Shown here: positions 1 to 5,053 of the stretch, in pieces
Layout of the letters: the number at the start of each line of letters is the position of its first letter
How positions within the stretch are numbered: the stretch's first letter is position 1
From: Flavobacteriaceae bacterium
GTDB lineage: Bacteria > Bacteroidota > Bacteroidia > Flavobacteriales > Flavobacteriaceae
Assembly (NCBI GenBank): GCA_018608735.1
Contig: JABAYZ010000036.1
Coordinates: 1-5,053 of the forward strand
Reading direction: 5' to 3'
Length of the DNA stretch: 5,053 nt
Program-made: the position numbers and the translations under genes
Notes under the pieces: generated by a model
Told to the model about the DNA's origin: nothing
The model's input: only the letters and a program-made list of their open reading frames with translations
Databases searched by the model: none

Positions 1-1
1 G

Positions 2-220
2 GCTTTAGACACGAAAACAAAAGAGTTACTAGGACTAGTAGCCTCCGCAGTCTTACGTTGCGACGATTGTGTGCGCTACCATCTAGAAAAATGCCATGAA
101 CAAGGCTTAAGCAGAGCACAAATTTCGGAAGCCCTTAGTATAGCTACCCTTGTAGGGGGCACTATTGTCATTCCACATTTGCGCAGGGCATACGAGTACT
201 TGGATATTTTAGATGCCTAG
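2..220 (+). CDS. Carboxymuconolactone decarboxylase / AhpD-like family protein (3' part only)
   Basis: Only the last 72 residues and the TAG stop are present; the start lies left of the window, and the frame is open from base 2. The fragment carries the core of the CMD/AhpD fold. A glutamate (fragment residue 8), then eleven residues, then a Cys-x-x-Cys pair (residues 20 and 23), then a histidine (residue 27) reproduces the E-x11-C-x2-C-x3-H arrangement of AhpD-type thiol-dependent peroxidases. All expected redox and proton-relay residues are present. The stretch that follows (GLSRAQISEAL, then a small-residue helix with VGG) is typical of the family. The pattern supports a small cytoplasmic redox enzyme rather than a true carboxymuconolactone decarboxylase, but the substrate is unknown. 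In related bacteria I recall such a gene between tatC and lptB; lptB does follow here, 79 bases downstream on the same strand. Confidence 0.88.
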   Translation, partial: ALDTKTKELLGLVASAVLRCDDCVRYHLEKCHEQGLSRAQISEALSIATLVGGTIVIPHLRRAYEYLDILDA

Positions 221-254
221 TTAAATATTATATAAAGTACCCAGAGTTCATGTC

Positions 255-279
255 TAGTAAGATTCATTTTACTATTTTT
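255..279 (+). terminator. Possible weak rho-independent terminator after the CMD gene
   Basis: TAGTAA (255-260) pairs with TTACTA (269-274) around an eight-base loop and is followed directly by five T residues (275-279). A G-T wobble could extend the stem by one pair. The stem has only one G-C pair, so it would be weak. It lies 34 bases past the stop of the CMD gene and 20 bases before lptB, where it could end or attenuate read-through. In A/T-rich DNA such a match can arise by chance. Confidence 0.3.
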
Positions 280-299
280 AAATTTCTATAAATAAACTA

Positions 300-1040
300 A
301 TGAAGTTAAGAGTCCAAAATTTGATGAAGTCCTATAATGGACGAAAGGTGGTAAAGGATGTTTCACTTGAGGTTAATCAAGGCGAAATTGTTGGATTATT
401 AGGTCCTAATGGTGCCGGAAAAACAACTTCTTTTTATATGGCTGTTGGTTTAATAAAACCCAACGGTGGTGCCATTTATTTAGATGATAAAGAAATCACC
501 TCCTACCCAATGTACAAGCGTGCACAAAGTGGGATTGGATACCTTGCTCAAGAAGCTTCTGTATTTAGAAAACTAAGCATCGAAGACAATATTTTGAGTG
601 TTCTTCAAATGACAAAACTTTCGAAAAAACAACAAGTCGATAAAATGGAATCCTTGATTGATGAATTTAGTTTGGAGCATATTAGAACCAACAGAGGCGA
701 TTTATTATCTGGAGGGGAACGAAGACGAACTGAAATCGCTCGAGCTTTAGCGACAGATCCAAGTTTTATATTACTCGATGAGCCTTTTGCAGGAGTTGAT
801 CCTGTTGCGGTTGAAGACATCCAAAGAATCATAGCCAAACTCACAAAGAAAAATATCGGTATTCTTATTACCGATCATAATGTCCAAGAAACTTTAGCTA
901 TTACTGACCGTACCTATCTAATGTTTGAAGGGAGTATCCTTAAAGCAGGAAAACCCGAAGTACTCGCTAATGACGAAATGGTACGAAAAGTGTATCTAGG
1001 TCAAAATTTTGAATTGCGTAAGAAAAAATTAGAATTCTAA
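300..1040 (+). CDS. lptB: LptB, ATPase of the lipopolysaccharide export ABC transporter
   Basis: Cytoplasmic ATPase subunit that, as a dimer with LptF and LptG, drives lipopolysaccharide from the inner membrane to the Lpt bridge. The 246-residue product is close to the family's usual length (about 240). In order it shows Walker A GPNGAGKT (35-42), the Q-loop glutamine (Q84), the ABC signature LSGGE (136-140) within the LptB-type run LSGGERRRTEIARALA, Walker B ILLDEP (157-162) continuing into FAGVDP, and the switch histidine in ITDHNV (H193). The C-terminal VYLG (231-234) is characteristic of LptB and separates it from other small ABC ATPases. The ATG at 300 places MKLRVQNL at the expected N-terminus. 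The leader is A-rich with no Shine-Dalgarno, normal for Bacteroidota. No other lpt gene is in the window. The downstream gene is convergent and begins (at its 3' end) 15 bases away. Confidence 0.97.
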   Translation: MKLRVQNLMKSYNGRKVVKDVSLEVNQGEIVGLLGPNGAGKTTSFYMAVGLIKPNGGAIYLDDKEITSYPMYKRAQSGIGYLAQEASVFRKLSIEDNILSVLQMTKLSKKQQVDKMESLIDEFSLEHIRTNRGDLLSGGERRRTEIARALATDPSFILLDEPFAGVDPVAVEDIQRIIAKLTKKNIGILITDHNVQETLAITDRTYLMFEGSILKAGKPEVLANDEMVRKVYLGQNFELRKKKLEF

Positions 1041-1055
1041 ATTCTTAAACTGTTT

Positions 1056-1925
1056 TCAAAAAAGCTTTATAATTCGTTTCGCGAGATTCACAACCAATAG
1101 GACTAGAATTCCAACACACAAACCAAAAATGAAATCTCTTAATATCCCTGGAAAACTTTCCAAAAAGTGATGAAAGGCCTCTATATTATGTGCAAATATA
1201 CCGCCTGAAACCAACATAAGTGCCACAGTTCCAATTACTGATAAGCATTTAATTACTATAGGCAACGCATTAACCAATCCAACGCCGGTATAGTTTAGAA
1301 CGTTCTTTTTTCCCTTACTCATTTGAATTAGTTTCAATCCAAAATCATCCATACGTACAATAAATGCAACGATGCCATACACCCCAGCAGTCGCAATAAA
1401 AGAGATCATAGTTACCACTCCAATTTGAACAACTAAAGATTGATCCATAACCGTTCCTAAAGTGATAATGATAATCTCAACAGATAAAATAAAATCGGTA
1501 AGAATCGCCGATTTGACTTTCTTCTTTTCAAATTCTAAAATTTGTGATGCTGATAACGATTCGGAAATATTATCAACTACTGGAGTTTTATGAGGAAATA
1601 TATATTCATAAACCTTTTCTACGCCTTCAAATGCCAAATAAAGGCCACCCATAATCAGTATAATTTTTATGACTGAAGGCAAAAACGCACTGAGTAAAAA
1701 TGCAATAGGAAGAATTATAAGTTTATTAAAAAAAGAGCCTTTTGTAATGGCCCATAATACTGGTAATTCTCTGGAAGATACAAAACCTGATGCTTTTTCT
1801 GCATTGACTGCCAAATCATCTCCGAGGATACCCGCTGTTTTTTTAGCGGATACTTTACTCATTATAAGCACATCGTCCATAAGGACCGAAATATCATCGA
1901 GTAGCGCAAAAAAGCCTGAAGCCAT
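1056..1925 (-). CDS. DUF808 family inner-membrane protein (YedI-like)
   Basis: A 289-residue integral membrane protein of the DUF808 family, whose best-known member is E. coli YedI; function unknown. The N-terminal run FFALLDDISVLMDDV, then SAKKTAGILGDDLAVNA (26-42) and SRELPVLWAITKGS (51-64), closely follows the YedI pattern as I recall it. A second conserved block is KVKSAILTDFILSVEIIIITLG (136-157, split by KSAILTDFILS), followed by GVYGIVAFIVRMDD (181-194). Hydrophobic segments are at about 68-82, 86-101, 145-160, 168-190, 217-246 and 264-281, giving roughly six or more membrane spans. Length is close to that of YedI (about 305). The ATG at 1925 is 23 bases after the pssA stop on the same strand, so the two are probably co-transcribed with this gene second. 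It is intact, with no sign of decay. A link to phospholipid metabolism would be only inference from the neighbour. Confidence 0.94.
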   Translation of the reverse strand: MASGFFALLDDISVLMDDVLIMSKVSAKKTAGILGDDLAVNAEKASGFVSSRELPVLWAITKGSFFNKLIILPIAFLLSAFLPSVIKIILIMGGLYLAFEGVEKVYEYIFPHKTPVVDNISESLSASQILEFEKKKVKSAILTDFILSVEIIIITLGTVMDQSLVVQIGVVTMISFIATAGVYGIVAFIVRMDDFGLKLIQMSKGKKNVLNYTGVGLVNALPIVIKCLSVIGTVALMLVSGGIFAHNIEAFHHFLESFPGILRDFIFGLCVGILVLLVVNLAKRIIKLF

Positions 1926-1948
1926 AAAATAGGGTGTTTATATAATTT

Positions 1949-2641
1949 TTATTTTGAAACGATAGATAGCGCTATATAAGCTAAAATAACAAATGGAATT
2001 CCTACAAATTGAAAAATAGACATAATCGTTACAGATAAAATAATCAATATGTACCGGGAAGCGTTGTCTTTAAAATTCCATGTTTTAAATTTCAAGGCAA
2101 TTAATTTTATAGGCGAATTTAGTAAATAACAGCTCACAAAAGTGAGGCCTAATAGAAACCATGGGTTAAGAATAATCGCATGTATAGCTTCACTATTTTG
2201 ATACTCTAAAATCAGTGGTAAAGAAATAATTAGAAGGGCATTTGCGGGGGTTGGTAACCCGATAAACGCATCCGATTGATTGGTTGAGATATTGAATTTT
2301 GCCAATCTGTAGGCTGAAGCCAAAGTAACTAATAATCCAAAATAAGGGAGTAAACCGGTAGCATCCCAAGAAAACTTAGGCGTTAATCCCAATAAATGAA
2401 AGAGCACTAAGCCTGGAACCAAACCACTAGTAACCATATCGGCTAAAGAATCGAGTTGAACGCCGAGCTCGCTTTGGACATTTAATTTTCGAGCTACGAG
2501 CCCATCAAAAAAGTCAAAGAATATACCAAGACACACAAACAAAGCGGTCAGTTTCATATTGCCTTCAAAAGCAAAAATTACGGCTACACAACCAGAGAAT
2601 AAGTTTAATAATGTTATAAAATTAGGTATATATGATTTCAC
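1949..2641 (-). CDS. pssA: CDP-diacylglycerol--serine O-phosphatidyltransferase (phosphatidylserine synthase)
   Basis: Membrane enzyme that joins CDP-diacylglycerol and L-serine to give phosphatidylserine and CMP, the first committed step to phosphatidylethanolamine. The 230-residue product has the full CDP-alcohol phosphatidyltransferase signature D43-x2-D46-G-x2-A-R51-x8-G60-x3-D64-x3-D68, which includes all four metal-binding aspartates. The PssA subgroup is indicated by the N-terminal IPNFITLLNLFSGC (5-18) and by RLAKFN (112-117) followed by FIGLPTPANA (126-135). Several hydrophobic helices fill the rest. The start is GTG at 2641-2639. The only in-frame codons between it and an upstream TAA (2656-2654) are ATA, CAA, TTT and GTA, and the next ATG (residue 29) would remove the conserved IPN segment, so GTG is favoured. 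The gene leads a minus-strand pair with the DUF808 gene. The usual partner psd (phosphatidylserine decarboxylase) is not in the window. Confidence 0.95.
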   Translation of the reverse strand: MKSYIPNFITLLNLFSGCVAVIFAFEGNMKLTALFVCLGIFFDFFDGLVARKLNVQSELGVQLDSLADMVTSGLVPGLVLFHLLGLTPKFSWDATGLLPYFGLLVTLASAYRLAKFNISTNQSDAFIGLPTPANALLIISLPLILEYQNSEAIHAIILNPWFLLGLTFVSCYLLNSPIKLIALKFKTWNFKDNASRYILIILSVTIMSIFQFVGIPFVILAYIALSIVSK

Positions 2642-2762
2642 TACAAATTGTATTTAATTAGTAAAAATAATAAACTATTTTTGTTTTCAGTAAATAAACA
2701 ACAATATCTAAAAAAAATTAGAGTTTATAGTACTGTTTACTGATTGATTTAAAAAAAGCCCT
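2642..2762. promoter_or_regulatory. Divergent intergenic region between pssA and the PorV2-like gene
   Basis: This 121-base, very A/T-rich gap must hold the 5' signals for both the minus-strand pssA pair and the plus-strand PorV2-like/Lnb-like pair. The best plus-strand candidate is the box at 2676-2683. On the minus strand the nearest match to TAnnTTTG is TATTGTTG (2706-2699, one mismatch), which would give a leader of about 50 bases, but I see no TTG at a suitable distance upstream of it. No strong Shine-Dalgarno, riboswitch-like structure or clear operator palindrome is evident. Confidence 0.5.
2676..2683 (+). promoter_or_regulatory. Candidate Bacteroidota -7 promoter box for the PorV2-like/Lnb-like pair
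   Basis: TATTTTTG matches the Bacteroidota -7 consensus TAnnTTTG exactly. A TTG that could serve as the -33 element lies at 2648-2650, but the 25-base spacing is longer than the usual 19-21 or so, which weakens the call. Transcription would begin near 2690 and leave a leader of roughly 70 bases before the TTG start at 2763. Confidence 0.35.
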
Positions 2763-3830
2763 TTGCAAGTATTAAAACTAGTCTTAGTATTTTTGACACC
2801 GCTATTTATGATGTCACAAACCACTCGAAAATATTCAAATGAATTTTTGAATATTGGGGTTGATGCAGCGGCTTTGGGAATGAGTAATGCAGTTATAGCA
2901 TCTACATCCGATGTGAACTCTGGCTACTGGAATCCAGCAGGTCTAGTACATCTAGAGGATAATGAAATTGCCATTATGCATTCCAGTTATTTTGCCAATA
3001 TTGCCAACTATAATTACATTGCTTTTGCAATGCCTTTGGACGATCGTAGTGCCGTGGGGCTTTCACTAATTCGCTTTGGTGTTGATGATATTTTAGATAC
3101 CACTAGACTTATAGACCAACAGGGCGTGATTAATTACGATCGGATTAATTTATTTTCTACAGCAGATTATGCACTCATCTTTTCCTATGCTAGAAGACTT
3201 CCTATTGCAGGATGGAATTATGGGATTAATGCCAAAGTAGTTCGACGTATTATTGGAGATTTTGCCTCGTCATGGGGTTTTGGTTTGGATGTAGGCATTC
3301 AGTTTGAATCTAACGATTGGAAGTTTGGACTTATGGCTAGAGATATCACCACAACATTTAATTCTTGGGCCTTTGATGAGGAGCGTTTAAAAGATATTCA
3401 AAATGCTATCCCTGGCGAAAATCAAGAAGAACCTGAAGCCACAGAACTAACACTTCCAAAATTACAACTGGGTGTATCTAAAATGTTTACATTTAATTAC
3501 GATTACACACTTAGAACCGAGCTTGATTTAATCGCTCGATTTGAACAAAATAATGATATAATCTCCACCTCATTTGTAAGTATTAACCCTGCACTTGGCT
3601 TAGAATTCGGTTATGTAGACCTTGTTTTTTTAAGAGCAGGTTTAGGGAATTTTCAAAATGAATTGCAAATAGACAATTCTGAATCTTTAACTTTTCAGCC
3701 TAATTTTGGTGTTGGATTCAAATATAATGGCATATCCCTTGACTACGCATTTACAGACATTGGCGATCAAAGTGCCGCTTTATATTCTAACGTATTTTCT
3801 CTCAAAATTGACTTAAGCATCTTTAGATAA
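2763..3830 (+). CDS. PorV/PorQ-family outer-membrane beta-barrel protein (PorV2-like, type IX secretion)
   Basis: A 355-residue predicted outer-membrane barrel of the PorV/PorQ family, whose studied members work in the type IX secretion system that exports and anchors surface proteins in Bacteroidota. A signal peptide (about 1-19, ending MMSQ) is followed by the family hallmark: KYSNEFLNIGVDAAALGMSN (23-42), then GYWNPAGL (54-61). Alternating hydrophobic and aromatic strands run to the C-terminal LKIDLSIFR. Within the family it best resembles the 'PorV2' subgroup, judged from the N-terminal motif, the length and the Lnb-like neighbour; PorV or PorQ proper are less likely. The start is TTG at 2763. 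A TGA lies in frame at 2745, no ATG or GTG lies between, and the first in-frame ATG (2808) would delete most of the signal peptide. The acidic stretch at about 217-228 (PGENQEEPEATE) is probably an exposed loop. Its stop overlaps the next gene's start. Confidence 0.85.
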   Translation: MQVLKLVLVFLTPLFMMSQTTRKYSNEFLNIGVDAAALGMSNAVIASTSDVNSGYWNPAGLVHLEDNEIAIMHSSYFANIANYNYIAFAMPLDDRSAVGLSLIRFGVDDILDTTRLIDQQGVINYDRINLFSTADYALIFSYARRLPIAGWNYGINAKVVRRIIGDFASSWGFGLDVGIQFESNDWKFGLMARDITTTFNSWAFDEERLKDIQNAIPGENQEEPEATELTLPKLQLGVSKMFTFNYDYTLRTELDLIARFEQNNDIISTSFVSINPALGLEFGYVDLVFLRAGLGNFQNELQIDNSESLTFQPNFGVGFKYNGISLDYAFTDIGDQSAALYSNVFSLKIDLSIFR

Positions 3831-3832
3831 TG
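3828..3832 (+). other. TAATG stop/start overlap (translational coupling)
   Basis: The TAA of the PorV2-like gene (3828-3830) and the ATG of the Lnb-like gene (3830-3832) share one A. No Shine-Dalgarno precedes this ATG. The arrangement means both proteins come from one transcript, and it suggests that ribosomes ending the first frame restart on the second. Confidence 0.85.
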
Positions 3833-5008
3833 GTATTAAAAAAAACAATTACGCTTTTACTTTTACTGCTAACTTTCTCCGGCAATGCACAACTTCAACT
3901 CACTAGTGAATCGAAAATAAGCATTTTAACCATTGGGCCTGGAGAAGCCTTAAATGATGCTTTTGGACATACAGCCATTCGAATAAAAGATCCTGTTTAT
4001 AAATTTGACATTGTGTTTGATTATGGACGTTATGACTTTGAAACAGAAAATTTTTATCTGAAATTTACGCAAGGGAAACTCGACTATGAAATCAGTCAAT
4101 CGGAATTTGATACTTTTTTTGGAAACTACCAGTACCAACAACGTAGTGTGAAAGAACAGCAGTTAAACCTTAATTCAGAACAAAAAACAGCGTTTTATTT
4201 ACTGTTAAAAGAAAACATCAAACCTGAAAACAAAAGCTATCCCTATGATTTTTTCTATAACAACTGTGCAACAAAAATTATAGAGGGGATTGAGACCATT
4301 GTAAATGATCAAATCGTTTATGTGCCTTCTACATCGTTTGAGCAGCTAACTTTTAGAAACTTAATTCGATCGGACTTGAATGAAAATTCTTGGGGAAGTT
4401 TTGGAATTGATATTGCATTGGGTTCAAAAATTGATCAGATTGCAAGTGTCGAAGAACATCTGTTTTTACCCAAATATTTATATCAGTTACTTGAAAATTC
4501 ACATCTAAAAACAGATAGCACAACACTAGTCACAGCATCTAAAACTCTAAATCCCTCTGAAAAAGTCACAAAAACTAATTTTTTTGGCAGTCCACTTTTT
4601 ATCTTAGGCATCCTAGCGTTGATTATGGTTTTAATCACTTACAACGATTTTAAAACTAAAACACGCAGCACATGGCTCGATGTCAGTGTATTTGGCCTAA
4701 CGGGTTTTATAGGCCTTGTGTTAGTGCTGTTATGGTTTGCAACAGACCACACGGCTACAGCCTATAACTATAACCTCTTGTGGGCTTGTGCGCTCAATAT
4801 TTTGTTTATACCGTCCATATGTAAGTCAAAACTAAATAATCGTGGCCTAAGTTATTTGAAATTTCTTATTGTGCTTTTTTGCTTGATGGGACTGCATTGG
4901 ATGACGGGCGTACAATCCTTTGCAATTGGGCTAAGCCCGCTACTCATCGCTATTGGAGTTAGATATTTATTTTTAATTCATCATTTCAAAGCTGCAAATC
5001 GTGTATAA
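3830..5008 (+). CDS. Lnb-like lipoprotein N-acyltransferase (DUF4105 domain plus five membrane helices)
   Basis: A 392-residue protein of the DUF4105/Lnb family. Lnb is the Bacteroidota enzyme that adds the third acyl chain to the N-terminal cysteine of lipoproteins, standing in for Lnt. A signal sequence (about 1-20, ending GNAQ) carries no lipobox. The periplasmic domain (about 27-225) has GPGEALNDAFGHTAIRI (36-52) with H47, FDYGRYDF (63-70), FTQGKLDY (79-86) and YPYDFFYNNCATKI (137-150) with C146. H47 and C146 are the likely catalytic pair. WGSFGIDIALGSKID (188-202) and FLPKYL (212-217) complete the domain. About five helices follow (253-271, 285-303, 313-330, 343-360, 366-384); the second ends in WFATDHTATAYNYNLLW (302-318), a conserved feature of these proteins. 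Length and layout fit full-length Lnb. Paralogues exist in the family, so the exact substrate is inferred. It is coupled to the PorV2-like gene upstream. Confidence 0.88.
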   Translation: MVLKKTITLLLLLLTFSGNAQLQLTSESKISILTIGPGEALNDAFGHTAIRIKDPVYKFDIVFDYGRYDFETENFYLKFTQGKLDYEISQSEFDTFFGNYQYQQRSVKEQQLNLNSEQKTAFYLLLKENIKPENKSYPYDFFYNNCATKIIEGIETIVNDQIVYVPSTSFEQLTFRNLIRSDLNENSWGSFGIDIALGSKIDQIASVEEHLFLPKYLYQLLENSHLKTDSTTLVTASKTLNPSEKVTKTNFFGSPLFILGILALIMVLITYNDFKTKTRSTWLDVSVFGLTGFIGLVLVLLWFATDHTATAYNYNLLWACALNILFIPSICKSKLNNRGLSYLKFLIVLFCLMGLHWMTGVQSFAIGLSPLLIAIGVRYLFLIHHFKAANRV

Positions 5009-5053
5009 TTATCCTTTCTTTGCAAAAACAAAATTTTGAATTACCTCAACGTA
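5009..5053 (+). other. 45-base tail after the Lnb-like gene; possible start of another gene
   Basis: No hairpin terminator is visible after the stop. A TTG at 5020-5022 opens a frame that runs to the window edge, reading MQKQNFELPQR if TTG is the start. The eight bases TTTCTTTG (5015-5022) also match TAnnTTTG with one mismatch, but no TTG lies at the expected upstream distance. Eleven codons are too few to choose between a gene start, a promoter and plain spacer. Confidence 0.25.

Noticed and set aside
605..844. Minus-strand 79-codon open frame inside lptB
   Set aside because: It lies wholly within lptB opposite its signature and Walker B region, has no recognisable domain, and is explained as a shadow of the conserved coding strand.
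1029..1040. Perfect palindrome TTAGAATTCTAA at the end of lptB, followed on the minus strand by a T-run, as a terminator for the DUF808 transcript
   Set aside because: A hairpin would have only four pairs around an AATT loop with one G-C pair, and the site overlaps the lptB stop codon. It is too weak to call, though some form of termination is needed at this convergent junction.
1669..1932. Plus-strand 87-codon open frame opposite the start of the DUF808 gene
   Set aside because: It is complementary to the well-conserved N-terminal part of DUF808 and its translation shows no family features.
2757..2765. CCCTTTG at the PorV2-like start as a promoter -7 box
   Set aside because: It mismatches TAnnTTTG at the critical TA. 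Transcription from here would start inside the gene and lose the signal peptide.
3830..3892. Lnb-like protein as a lipoprotein
   Set aside because: The N-terminal hydrophobic segment ends in GNAQ with no cysteine, so there is no lipobox.
3950..4141. Minus-strand 63-codon open frame inside the Lnb-like gene
   Set aside because: It is antisense to the catalytic domain and has no recognisable protein features.
1..5053. Mobile elements, CRISPR arrays, tRNA/rRNA genes, toxin-antitoxin or defence genes
   Set aside because: No repeats, inverted ends, RNA folds or such protein motifs were seen; the genes are conserved envelope and housekeeping functions with little room between them.

Overview
The window is low in G+C and reads as a chromosomal piece from a member of the Bacteroidota, most likely a Flavobacteriaceae. 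The reasons are a PorV/PorQ-family barrel (a type IX secretion family confined to this phylum), an Lnb-type lipoprotein acyltransferase, A/T-rich leaders without Shine-Dalgarno sequences, and an exact match to the Bacteroidota -7 promoter box TAnnTTTG. Genus and species cannot be fixed from the sequence.

Layout, left to right: (1) the 3' end of a carboxymuconolactone decarboxylase/AhpD-like gene, plus strand, 2-220; (2) a 79-base gap with a possible A/T-rich terminator hairpin; (3) lptB, plus strand, 300-1040; (4) a 15-base convergent junction; (5) a minus-strand pair, read from right to left as pssA (1949-2641, GTG start) and then a DUF808/YedI-type membrane protein (1056-1925), 23 bases apart and probably one transcript; (6) a 121-base divergent intergenic region with candidate promoters; (7) a plus-strand pair made of a PorV2-like outer-membrane barrel (2763-3830, TTG start) and an Lnb-like lipoprotein N-acyltransferase (3830-5008), which share one base at TAATG; (8) 45 bases past the last stop, possibly containing the next start.

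The common theme is the cell envelope. LptB powers lipopolysaccharide export, PssA makes phosphatidylserine (the precursor of phosphatidylethanolamine), the PorV-like protein belongs to the outer-membrane type IX sorting machinery, and the Lnb-like protein is expected to N-acylate lipoproteins. The DUF808 protein has no known function but sits in the membrane and is probably co-transcribed with pssA.

Most of the window is conserved housekeeping and envelope sequence. I saw no mobile elements, CRISPR arrays, RNA genes or broken genes. The point most worth following is the tight coupling of the PorV2-like and Lnb-like genes. The non-ATG starts of pssA and the PorV2-like gene also matter for correct annotation.
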